A stretch of DNA of 64,000 nt from positions 124,001-188,000 of the forward strand of contig NZ_CANLYD010000004.1 of NCBI RefSeq assembly GCF_947495315.1. Direction: 5' to 3'. Positions 56,537-63,947 of this stretch are shown piece after piece. A program made the position numbers and the translations under genes. Each line of letters opens with the position of its first letter. The first letter of the stretch is position 1. The notes under the pieces are model-generated. The model did not search any database. It was not told the DNA's origin and saw nothing but the letters and a program-made list of their open reading frames with translations. The stretch is from an uncultured Aquimarina sp. (lineage in GTDB: Bacteria; Bacteroidota; Bacteroidia; Flavobacteriales; Flavobacteriaceae).

Positions 56537-56576
56537 TAAAAAGAGAGTCCCTTACTATAAGAGACTCTCTTTTTAT
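56537..56576 (-). terminator. bidirectional hairpin after the 103-aa gene
   Basis: AAGAGAGTC (56541-56549) pairs with GACTCTCTT (56563-56571), plus an inner CTTA/TAAG stem. An A run on the left and a T run on the right would allow termination in both directions; the minus-strand gene at 56645-56956 ends 70 bases away. Confidence 0.65.
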
Positions 56577-56644
56577 CAATCAATTTTATGAACAAGATTG
56601 AACAAAAAATGTTGAATGATCAACTATCGGACTAATTCTATTAC

Positions 56645-56956
56645 CTAGTCTTCTACAGAAATATTGATTATACTACTCATTTTTAGTTTTTTTCCGTTTA
56701 ATCTTGCCTGAGCAAAAAACTCTTTCGCTATAACTTGCTCTCTTAATAATTCATCTATTCTTCCACTATCATATTCGCACTCATCACCAGCATTTCCTTC
56801 GGTAATTGATAATCGGTGCAATTTATGAAAGTTAATTTTTACATTAAGTACAGCGTTAATAATGTCTGCTGCTTCTGATGCTGTAAAGTGACCATCGATT
56901 AAGTTTATTTTTTGATCTGTTTTTACTTCCATTGTTGCTGTTTCTATCGCTTCCAT
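56645..56956 (-). CDS. conserved small soluble protein, function unknown
   Basis: 103 residues, acidic, without signal or membrane segment. It contains NLIDGHFTASEAADIINAVLNVKINFHKLHRL, followed by a region with GDECEYDSGRIDELL, a helix, and KLKMSSIINISVED. Proteins of this form (ASEAADI, then KINFH) occur widely in flavobacteria with no known function. It has its own copy (B) of the LysR-type promoter, so it belongs to the same regulon as the SbtA operon. Confidence 0.6.
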   Translation of the reverse strand: MEAIETATMEVKTDQKINLIDGHFTASEAADIINAVLNVKINFHKLHRLSITEGNAGDECEYDSGRIDELLREQVIAKEFFAQARLNGKKLKMSSIINISVED

Positions 56957-56990
56957 AATTTCTTATTAAAATTTATTCTAATTTAGATTA

Positions 56991-57059
56991 CAAAGGTCGA
57001 ATTAATATGTTATATATTTTTATTTATATATTTTATTACAATCATAAATAATTATTATG
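56991..57059 (-). promoter_or_regulatory. LysR-type promoter copy B (103-aa gene)
   Basis: Minus strand: dyad CATAATAATTATTTATG (57059-57043), 17 bases, AAATAAAAA (57025-57017), 22 bases, TTTG (56994-56991). The gene start (56956) follows 35 bases after the TTTG. Site B overlaps the end of the sbtA gene. Confidence 0.75.
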
Positions 57060-58020
57060 CATATTGTATAATGCACAGATATAGAGGCATTCCTAATGTT
57101 ATATTAAAGGGAAAAGTGATTGCGAGAGCCATCGGAATATAAAGACTAGGATTCGCTTTTGGAAGTGCTAATTTCATTGCTGCAGGAACTGCTATATAAG
57201 ATGCACTAGCAGCGAGTATGGCAAATAACAATCTATTTCCCTCTCCAGAACTAAAAAGACCACTTACTACCGCAACAATACAACCGTTTATAACAGGTAT
57301 GATGATGGCGAATAGAAATGCAAACCATCCCTTTTTAATAAAATCAGAAAGTTTACGACCACTGGTGATTCCCATATCCAAAAGAAATACGGCCAGGAAT
57401 CCTTTAAATATATCTGTGGTAAAAGGTTTGATTCCTTCGGCTTGGGCCTCACTTGCAAATAAACCTACAATCAAACTACCTATTATAAGTAGCACACTAC
57501 CATTGGTTAGTGCGTGATGCACTACAGTTTTTATAGGAATTTTATCTTCGTTCTTATTTTTTTTGAAAATTGTGACCAGGAGTAATCCCACCATTATAGA
57601 AGGTGCCTCCATTAATGCCATTACTGCTACCATATGACCGCTAAAAGCAATGTTTTCTATTTCTAAAAAAGATATAGTGGTTACAAAGGTTACGGCACTT
57701 ACGGAACCATAAGATGCAGCAATAGCTCCTGCGTTTTCGAGACTAAATTTTCTTCGTAATATAAAGTAGGTATACACAGGAATGAAAATGGCCAGAAATA
57801 TCCCAAAAAGTAATGACCATAGTATTTCTGCATTGAATGTACTATGCGAAAGCTCTTGACCACCCTTAAAACCAATTGAAAGTAAAAGATAAAGTGAAAT
57901 GAACTTTGAAGAGTTTTCGGGAATATTAAGATCGCTTTTAAGCTGAACCGCAATAATTCCTAAGAAGAAAAAAAGTAAGGCAGGGTTGGTCAGGTTGTCT
58001 ATAAGTAAATGTAAATCCAT
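57055..58020 (-). CDS. sbtA: SbtA-family sodium-dependent bicarbonate transporter
   Basis: 321 residues with about ten transmembrane helices, matching the SbtA/DUF897 family of Na+-dependent bicarbonate permeases. Typical parts are LTNPALLFFFLGIIAVQLKSDL at the start, the repeat-type motifs SIGFKGGQELS and FLLDMGITSGRKL, AASYGSVSAVTF in the first half, and ASASYIAVPAAMKLA in the second. The short cytosolic loop between the halves has KNKNEDKIPIKT. It is the second gene of an operon from promoter copy C. The family imports HCO3- in cyanobacteria; in heterotrophs it may feed carboxylases. Confidence 0.88.
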   Translation of the reverse strand: MDLHLLIDNLTNPALLFFFLGIIAVQLKSDLNIPENSSKFISLYLLLSIGFKGGQELSHSTFNAEILWSLLFGIFLAIFIPVYTYFILRRKFSLENAGAIAASYGSVSAVTFVTTISFLEIENIAFSGHMVAVMALMEAPSIMVGLLLVTIFKKNKNEDKIPIKTVVHHALTNGSVLLIIGSLIVGLFASEAQAEGIKPFTTDIFKGFLAVFLLDMGITSGRKLSDFIKKGWFAFLFAIIIPVINGCIVAVVSGLFSSGEGNRLLFAILAASASYIAVPAAMKLALPKANPSLYIPMALAITFPFNITLGMPLYLCIIQYA

Positions 58021-58062
58021 ATAGTTGTTAATATGATTTTTATTTAAAAAAATATAAGGTGT

Positions 58063-58302
58063 TTACTTCCTAGTTTTAGGTGTGAAGTTTTGTAGACATA
58101 GTAAACATATTATGCTTCCAGAAATTAGCATTTCTGTTAAGAAAAGATTGTTGTTTCTTATAGAAAGTGTAATAAAAGTAAAAAAGAGGGTGATAATTAT
58201 AATTAGGCCAAAGATCGTTGGTGATGCTACGTTTTCGTTATTGTTTAATGGAATAACTTTTACTTTTTCTGATTGGTTTTTCTTTGAATGCAAATCTCTC
58301 AT
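58063..58302 (-). CDS. small two-helix membrane protein upstream of sbtA
   Basis: 79 residues: a charged cytoplasmic N-terminus, two transmembrane helices (about 31-48, FGLIIIITLFFTFITLS, and about 55-72) and a short basic end. Its ATG lies 15 bases after the TTTG of promoter copy C, and sbtA follows 42 bases after its stop, so it is the first gene of the sbtA operon. A competing plus-strand frame at 58082-58393 reads through the promoter and is rejected. Possibly a small transporter subunit or modulator; no family recognised. Confidence 0.6.
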   Translation of the reverse strand: MRDLHSKKNQSEKVKVIPLNNNENVASPTIFGLIIIITLFFTFITLSIRNNNLFLTEMLISGSIICLLCLQNFTPKTRK

Positions 58303-58316
58303 TTGTTTTGTTTTTG

Positions 58317-58385
58317 CAAAGGTGTATGTATTATTCCATATGTTTTTATTTATATTTATAATGTTTTACATAAATAAAAATTATG
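58317..58385 (-). promoter_or_regulatory. LysR-type promoter copy C (sbtA operon)
   Basis: Minus strand: dyad CATAATTTTTATTTATG (58385-58369), 17 bases, AAATAAAAA (58351-58343), 22 bases, TTTG (58320-58317). The dyad is longer here (TTACATAA ... TTATGTAA, 58366-58388). It contains the former ATG (58383-58385) of the divergent LysR pseudogene. Confidence 0.78.
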
Positions 58386-58752
58386 TAATATAGATTTCAG
58401 AAATTACAGGTTTTTTCTAAAATAGTTGATAAAAAGACCGTTACGATGGCTTCTGAGTATTTGCATTTAAGACAACCAGCCGTTTCTATACAGCTAAATT
58501 TTTTGAGAATTAATTTTCTATCCGTTTAACTGGAGTAATTAAAAGAAAGTTATATGTTATTGATTTTAGAAAAGAAATGGCAAATATTATTGAGAAGATA
58601 TTAGGAGAAGTAAAAGAAATAAATTATAAAATCTTAGCCCATCAAAGATAGTTATCTGGTGTGCTGAAAATATCAATCGTGTCACTGGTAAATATATCGC
58701 ACCTTATTTCTTATCTGATTTTATGAAACAGCATAAAAGCGCAATCATCTAA
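58383..58752 (+). pseudogene. decayed LysR-type transcriptional regulator
   Basis: The N-terminal winged-helix part is clear: FQKLQVFSKIV, then TMASEYLHLRQPAVSIQL (recognition helix) in the frame of 58389. A shifted frame continues LTGVIKRKLYVIDFRKEMA and EVKEINYKILAHQ (from 58523), then a stop at 58649. A third frame gives TGKYIAPYFLSDFMKQHKS. A TAA follows the putative ATG directly (58386-58388). So there are at least two frameshifts and two stops, and the effector domain is nearly lost. It lies divergent from the sbtA operon, as LysR regulators of carbon-uptake genes often do. Confidence 0.85.
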
Positions 58753-58950
58753 AAAAGATTCGAGCGTTTATAAAATGTTATTGCTACTTTTAATGACTTT
58801 TTTCCCACATATAATACCACCGTTAAACCTCTATTCTTTGTGTAGTGAATTATTTTTGTAGGCCAATTACTAACTGATACAGTACTTTTTAGTTTGTCAT
58901 ATTCTCGAAATTACTCAATTCCGGTATTTGTTTATTTACACAGTTTTATT
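58753..58950. other. non-coding remnant between LysR pseudogene and promoter D
   Basis: No ORF. It may contain eroded effector-domain sequence of the LysR gene, but I cannot recognise any motif. Confidence 0.4.
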
Positions 58951-59030
58951 ATAATCATTTGTATAAAATTATTTTATGCAAATGATTATAAATATAAATA
59001 AAAATATATGAAAGTATTTATAGAGATTTG
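58951..59030 (+). promoter_or_regulatory. LysR-type promoter copy D with extended 39-bp palindrome
   Basis: Dyad TATAAAATTATTTTATG (58962-58978), 17 bases, AAATAAAAA (58996-59004), 22 bases, TTTG (59027-59030). Spacing is identical to copies A-C. Here the dyad sits inside a nearly perfect 39-bp inverted repeat (58951-58989) with 11-bp outer arms ATAATCATTTG and CAAATGATTAT. Confidence 0.78.
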
Positions 59031-59065
59031 TATCAAATATTAACGATACTAAATCACCTTAAAAG

Positions 59066-59902
59066 ATGAAAAATCTAATTTGTATTTCTCTGGTAACAAT
59101 ACTGATCTCTTGTAATACGATATCAAATGACTCGAATCATAAATTGATGAAACAAGATGCTAAAGCAGTCTTAGGATCTCATAATTTCTCTAAAGAGAAA
59201 TCAGGTTATTGGTTAGAAAAAAAGGAAAAAGCTCCGCTTACTGATTTTGTTAGTACTAAAAAGTTTTATAAAAAAGAAAACTCTTTAATTCTTGATTATA
59301 CATATCCTCATCTAGATGAACAATTCAATCCTTTGTTCCATAATTTTAATTCCTTTATGGAGAAAAATTATTTAAAAACAGAGACATCAATCCTGCAAGT
59401 ACTTCATAATGATGATTTATCGTGTGACCCTTTATTCAAAGATGTAGAAAGGAAGAGAAGAAATCTGGATTATAAGGTGTATACTAAAAATGAACAATTC
59501 TTAAGTGTCCTATTATACAAGACAAATTATTATGACGACGATCTTCATAATTCTTTTATGTTCAAGGGCATAAATTATAATGTAAAAACAGGAACTTTTA
59601 TTACGTATGATGATTTGTTTGAAAATAATAGCGAGAAATTCTTATTATTTAAACTAAATCAAGAGTTACAAGCACGTATTGTAGGGCAAGACTCTTTTAA
59701 TGATTGCTGGGAGTTTACTAAAGATACCTTTGAAGTTTTCAAGAATAATTTTGTTGTCGATTCCAATCATATAAAATTCTATTTTGATGATTGTACTGTA
59801 TGTCCTACGTATTCAGGAAACTATTTTCTGGAAATACCAATAGAAGAACTATCCTCAATTTTAAGGATAGAAAATTCTGAGATGCCCTATTATAAATCTT
59901 AA
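59066..59902 (+). CDS. RsiV/DUF3298-type lipoprotein
   Basis: 278 residues with a lipobox (TILISC, Cys16). The mature part resembles DUF4163/DUF3298 (RsiV-like) proteins: YTYPHLDEQFNPLFHNFNSF near 75-95, then FKGINYNVKTGTFITYDDLF and a beta end LEIPIEELSSIL. In Bacillus such a domain binds lysozyme; in Bacteroidota it is usually of unknown function. It is the first gene behind promoter copy D and is followed at 12-base distance by the PII/CutA-like gene. Confidence 0.65.
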   Translation: MKNLICISLVTILISCNTISNDSNHKLMKQDAKAVLGSHNFSKEKSGYWLEKKEKAPLTDFVSTKKFYKKENSLILDYTYPHLDEQFNPLFHNFNSFMEKNYLKTETSILQVLHNDDLSCDPLFKDVERKRRNLDYKVYTKNEQFLSVLLYKTNYYDDDLHNSFMFKGINYNVKTGTFITYDDLFENNSEKFLLFKLNQELQARIVGQDSFNDCWEFTKDTFEVFKNNFVVDSNHIKFYFDDCTVCPTYSGNYFLEIPIEELSSILRIENSEMPYYKS

Positions 59903-59913
59903 ATCAAAGAATT

Positions 59914-60231
59914 ATGGTCAAGATATTCATCATTCCAAAAAGTAAATCACAAACGGATGAAATTATAGAGTTTTTACTTAGGGGTAAGTATCTTTTGACA
60001 GTCATAATCACAGAACACTGCGTGCAGGCTAAAATAGATGCGAAAAGCAGAACAAATAGGCTAAATAGAACATTAATTTCGGGTATTATTAAATCCTTAC
60101 AGTTTAATAATTTAAATAATCGTCTTAGGGAAATGTTCGGTTCTAATATGCCTGTTTTATATTCAATTCCAATCGTACATATGGATCCGCAACAATCAGA
60201 AGCTATTGCAGATTACATCACTGTATTCTAA
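59914..60231 (+). CDS. small PII/CutA-like protein
   Basis: 105 residues, cytoplasmic. The order strand (KIFIIPKS), helix (TDEIIEFLLRGKY), strand (LTVIITEH), long strand pair region, helix (LNNRLREMFG) and strand (VLYSIPIVHMD) is that of CutA1/PII-fold proteins, and the PVLYSIPIVHMDPQ end resembles CutA1. Sequence identity to either is low by eye. In cyanobacteria SbtA is controlled by the PII-like SbtB; here a PII-like gene lies under the same type of promoter as sbtA, so an analogous role is worth testing. The assignment is tentative. Confidence 0.5.
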   Translation: MVKIFIIPKSKSQTDEIIEFLLRGKYLLTVIITEHCVQAKIDAKSRTNRLNRTLISGIIKSLQFNNLNNRLREMFGSNMPVLYSIPIVHMDPQQSEAIADYITVF

Positions 60232-60243
60232 ATAAGAATCTAT

Positions 60244-61143
60244 ATGACCAAATATACTTCAATACATAATTCAATGAATAAAAGCCAAATCATAAGAGGT
60301 GCTTATGAGTACATACAAATTGCTTTAGGAGTATTATTAGCGAGTATTGGTTTGAAAGCTTTTCTTCTACCTAATGGATTTTTAGATGGAGGTGTCACCG
60401 GAATTGCTATTTTATTAAATAGCCTGTTTGATATCAATATATCAATAGTATTAATAGTTCTTAGTATTCCGTTTCTGATTTTGGCGTATTTCACGATCTC
60501 CAGATATATGGTTTTTAAGTCTTTGGTTAGTATTATCAGTTTTGCAGTTTTTATTCATTTTGAAAATTTTGGAGTGTTCACCAGTGATAAACTATTGACT
60601 TCAATTTTCGGAGGACTTTTACTAGGCTTAGGTATAGGTATTACTATAAAAAATGGTGCTGTTTTAGATGGATCTGAGATTTTGGGAATATATCTCAACA
60701 GGCATTTTGGAGTAAGTATTGGAAAGGTGACCTTACTTTTCAACTTTATACTCTTTGCGATTACTGCAATCATTATTTCCAAGGAAACTGCTATGTACTC
60801 TATTCTAGCGTTTTTAGTAACTGCAAAAATAACAGACCTCACTATAGAAGGATTTGAGAATTTTATTGGATTGATGATTGTATCAAAAAAATATGATCAG
60901 ATTAGAGAAGCAATTACAACCAAATTAGGAGCTGGGATGACCGTGTTTAATGGGGCTCATGGATATGGAAATCAAGGAAAGACTGAAAATTTTGAAGTAA
61001 TTCATACTATTATAAATCGAATTGAAATAGGCAAAGTCAATAAAATTATTGATCAGATCGATCCTAATGCTTTTGTAATCGAATATGATGTGAATCATAT
61101 CAAAGGAGGTATTTTAAGAAGATACCTTTCTAAAAAGAAATAA
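60244..61143 (+). CDS. YitT family membrane protein (DUF161 + DUF2179)
   Basis: 299 residues. Five or six helices fill 20-200 (IALGVLLASIGLKAFLLPNGFLDGGVTGIAIL is the family hallmark, then SIFGGLLLGLGIGITIKNGAVLDG). A cytoplasmic DUF2179 domain of about 80 residues follows (ITTKLGAGMTVFNGAHGYG, then a ferredoxin-like end). YitT proteins are widespread and their transport substrate is not known. It is the third gene of the operon behind promoter D, 12 bases after the PII-like gene, so a link to ion or carbon homeostasis is suggested by context. An alternative start is M11. Confidence 0.85.
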   Translation: MTKYTSIHNSMNKSQIIRGAYEYIQIALGVLLASIGLKAFLLPNGFLDGGVTGIAILLNSLFDINISIVLIVLSIPFLILAYFTISRYMVFKSLVSIISFAVFIHFENFGVFTSDKLLTSIFGGLLLGLGIGITIKNGAVLDGSEILGIYLNRHFGVSIGKVTLLFNFILFAITAIIISKETAMYSILAFLVTAKITDLTIEGFENFIGLMIVSKKYDQIREAITTKLGAGMTVFNGAHGYGNQGKTENFEVIHTIINRIEIGKVNKIIDQIDPNAFVIEYDVNHIKGGILRRYLSKKK

Positions 61144-61174
61144 ACATATTTTAAAATTTTAAAATGTCAATATT

Positions 61175-61966
61175 ATGAAAAAGTCTTATATCCTACTATG
61201 TTGTATACTCTCTTTGTTATGTACAACTGCATCTGCAAATAAAATAGAAAATGTTGATCCTGTTATCGAAATCTTAGAATCTTATATAAAGCTTATGAAT
61301 TCTATAGAGAAAGATAACTCGGTTGCCAAGGTATTAGAACTATATAGCGAACAGTATTCTGGGAACACAACCTATGTAAAACTGTCTGGAGCGATCGTCA
61401 AGAAAAACTATACAAAAGAGAACATTAGATTTCAACTGAATGATATCGTTCAGGATGGTAATTATAGTCTTAAGATAGAGCTGAACAAAATTTTATATAG
61501 TACCCAAAAGGAAACTGCAGGAACGGTTTCTGCATTACTGGATTTCGAATCTATTATAGATGATAAAATAGCAGAAAAAGGTACTATTCTTATGAATATT
61601 GTTGCTGTACAACAAAAAGGACAGTGGAAAATTATTCAGAATAATATGGTTCGGGTCTCTGAATTAAAAGACATTGGAGATTGTGTTTGCCATATTTTTG
61701 AGAAAGGGAGCACTCAATTTGTAACAGAGTTATATTACCCTGCAGGTGTTAAATATGATCATAAATTTGAAGCCTTTCGAATAACATCCAATGAGGAAAA
61801 CAGGATTGTAAAATCCGGTGGGAAAGTCTTTGTTTGGGAAAATAATACTAATAAATTGATTTTGGATCAAGAAGAATTGGGGGTTGTAAAAACTCCAAAA
61901 CAAATGGTTCAATTACTTATTCGAAAAATGAATACCGAAACCTGTGCCTCGATCATTTTTAGATAG
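61175..61966 (+). CDS. secreted NTF2-like-type protein, unknown function
   Basis: 263 residues with signal peptide (about 1-21, ending TASAN). Residues about 28-150 form helix-then-strand elements (VIEILESYIKLMNSIEKDN, then SALLDFESIIDDKIAEKGTI and GQWKIIQNNMV), the usual layout of SnoaL/NTF2-like domains. A C-terminal part has CVCHIFEKGSTQFVTELYY and a late Cys. The distance to YitT is 31 bases, so it is likely in the same operon. The family is not recognised with certainty. Confidence 0.55.
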   Translation: MKKSYILLCCILSLLCTTASANKIENVDPVIEILESYIKLMNSIEKDNSVAKVLELYSEQYSGNTTYVKLSGAIVKKNYTKENIRFQLNDIVQDGNYSLKIELNKILYSTQKETAGTVSALLDFESIIDDKIAEKGTILMNIVAVQQKGQWKIIQNNMVRVSELKDIGDCVCHIFEKGSTQFVTELYYPAGVKYDHKFEAFRITSNEENRIVKSGGKVFVWENNTNKLILDQEELGVVKTPKQMVQLLIRKMNTETCASIIFR

Positions 61967-62137
61967 TAATACAATTAACTGCCTAATTCTTAATACCCAT
62001 TTTATGTTATGAAAATTTTGATCTAGATCTCCTGCAATTTGCATTATCACTTAGAAGTCAAGATCAAGAAAATATAAGTCATGTTTAGTAAACAATTTAG
62101 GTACTATAGTCAAAGTGTAATTTATAAAATAAAATAT

Positions 62138-62896
62138 ATGAAAACGAAAACAGTTATAGCATCACTAATAGTAGGTTTATCAATTTTAGCTTCTTGTAAA
62201 GAGAAAGTATCTGTAGAAATATCTAATCCAGAAAAAGAGGTTAAACCTCCTGAAACTATCATAAAAAGTGTATTGACAGCAGAAGAACAAGCTTTGATGT
62301 CCCCAGAAGAGATTATCAATAGGCTTCAAAAAGGGAACGAGAACTTTGTGAATAACGACCTTACGCAACGGGATCATTCAGAGCAAAGACGTATATCAGC
62401 TATTGGACAATACCCAAAAGCTATTGTTTTATCCTGTGTGGATAGTCGAGTTCCAGTAGAAGATGTTTTTGATCTGGGTATTGGCGATGTTTTTGTAGCA
62501 CGAGTGGCTGGTAACATAGAAAATGAAGAAATTATAGGATCTATGGAATTTGCCACAGTAGTTGCGGGATCTAAAGTAGTTATCATATTAGGACATACGG
62601 CTTGTGGAGCTGTAAAACATGCTATTGATAATACCGATGCCTTTTCATTAGGGCTGAATTCATTGCAAGGTCTATTAAATGAAATCAGACCAGTAGTAGA
62701 GATGAAAGAAGGAGAGGTTCCTAGTTCTAAGGATGAAGATTTTACCAATCACGTGATTCATCAGAATGTGCAAAAGACGATCGCAGATATTCGTGAGAAA
62801 TCTCCAAAGATGAAAGAAATGGAACAAAATAATACGCTAAAAATAATTGGTGCTGTTTATAATATGAAAACAGGAGAAGTAGAGTTTTTAGAATAA
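62138..62896 (+). CDS. beta-carbonic anhydrase, lipoprotein
   Basis: 252 residues from the ATG at 62138 (lipobox LASC, Cys20). The earlier start at 62081 would add 19 residues before the signal and is rejected. The zinc site is complete: C100-x-D102-x-R104 (SCVDSRVP) and H153-x2-C156 (GHTACGAVKHA), as in plant-type beta-carbonic anhydrases. A lipid-anchored, probably periplasmic enzyme would interconvert CO2 and bicarbonate next to the membrane, which suits the SbtA transporter encoded 4 kb away. The gap to the previous gene is 171 bases, so it may have its own promoter. Confidence 0.9.
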   Translation: MKTKTVIASLIVGLSILASCKEKVSVEISNPEKEVKPPETIIKSVLTAEEQALMSPEEIINRLQKGNENFVNNDLTQRDHSEQRRISAIGQYPKAIVLSCVDSRVPVEDVFDLGIGDVFVARVAGNIENEEIIGSMEFATVVAGSKVVIILGHTACGAVKHAIDNTDAFSLGLNSLQGLLNEIRPVVEMKEGEVPSSKDEDFTNHVIHQNVQKTIADIREKSPKMKEMEQNNTLKIIGAVYNMKTGEVEFLE

Positions 62897-63481
62897 TTTC
62901 GAACTCTATTAAAATATCAGATTTTCAAATTTAATAGATAATAAAATAATTCGATTTCAGAATTGATTTTATGTCTAATACTTATTAGTAGTTTTTTTTC
63001 GAAAGGGTACGATATGTATCCACTCTGAGTACATCAAACACAAAACCTACAACTTCATTGTGAGTTTTTGTTATTTAAAAAAGGGAATTTCACAGAGGTC
63101 AATACCTGTTAATTCTAGGGGGAATAAAACAAAAAAATCCTCAAAGGCACAGTTGTAAATTCCGGACTATACAGACTGACTTGCCATAATAATTTTTGTT
63201 TATCTATTGATTACAGTCATTCTCTGAGGATTATAATATAAAATAACTAATAAAGCCCATAAAATATGTGCTCAAAAGTTTTTAATTGTTTCCAATAAAA
63301 TTTTATACAAGGTATGAAATTTATGAATCCATGAGACTATTTTGAGGGATTAGCTCTGTTTTTTGTGAAACGTTTGAAGCCTTCGTTTTAAAACTAAACA
63401 AAAATTAGCAAAACACTACCATTAGCAATGCAGGACCCCGTTGTATATTTGAGATTAGATGGTAAGCTAAATGACCTTATA
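62897..63481. other. intergenic stretch with no clear gene
   Basis: AT-rich, with AATCCTCA (63136-63143) and TGAGGATT (63224-63231) as a distant inverted repeat and many short runs. I see no coding frame with support. It might be remnant sequence. Confidence 0.4.
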
Positions 63482-63913
63482 TTAAATAGAATCCACATGC
63501 GGAAATCGTTGGTCATACTCAGTTTTTAATCGTATCAATTTCTTAAAAAAAGGAGCATTTTCTTGGTGCATACGATTATTTCTAAAATGAACAAACCGAC
63601 CTTGTGCATGGATACTAATACCGTTTGTTTTGTAAAGATAAAACTGATAGTAGGGAACAACCCAGGTGAAGTTTTGCAACCCTTTATTGATAGCTATTAA
63701 AATTCCGCCAGGTCTTAATTCAATACTACCATAATTTACATCTGAAATAGTATTTAAAATTTTTTTCAGATTAGGACTTACATTTTCTATGATCATACGT
63801 TTAGAACCGATACCATGTAGCCTAATTGAACTGATCAGTGAAAAAGGTTTTCCAACCAGATCATTGATCAGTTCTTTGTTTTTTTTGTTTGAATATGTGG
63901 TATCTAATATCAT
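63482..63913 (-). CDS. conserved hypothetical soluble protein
   Basis: 143 residues, basic, without signal or membrane segment. It starts MILDTTYSNKKNKELINDLVG, has SIELRPGGILIAIN and a segment with WVVPYYQFYLYK and RFVHFRNNRMHQ, and ends EYDQRFPHVDSI. A beta-rich fold with a conserved His/Arg patch (FRNNRMHQ) is likely. Similar small proteins occur in flavobacteria; the function is unknown to me. Orientation is opposite to the carbonic anhydrase operon. Confidence 0.6.
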   Translation of the reverse strand: MILDTTYSNKKNKELINDLVGKPFSLISSIRLHGIGSKRMIIENVSPNLKKILNTISDVNYGSIELRPGGILIAINKGLQNFTWVVPYYQFYLYKTNGISIHAQGRFVHFRNNRMHQENAPFFKKLIRLKTEYDQRFPHVDSI

Positions 63914-63947
63914 AATTAAGAATTCTCGATGTATAAGTAGTAGTAAA

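Noticed and set aside
58082..58393. Plus-strand 103-codon frame overlapping the small sbtA-operon gene
   Set aside because: It reads through promoter copy C and its dyad, and the opposite-strand 79-residue frame has a proper promoter, start position and operon context.
62118..62140. TTTATAAAATAAAATATATG at the carbonic anhydrase start as a fifth regulon site
   Set aside because: It lacks AAATAAAAA and the dyad, and the ATG itself is part of the string, so it cannot act as the same promoter type. The anhydrase may be read through from the upstream operon or have another promoter.
63136..63231. Distant inverted repeat AATCCTCA/TGAGGATT as insertion-sequence ends
   Set aside because: Only 8 bp, no flanking target duplication visible and no coding sequence between.
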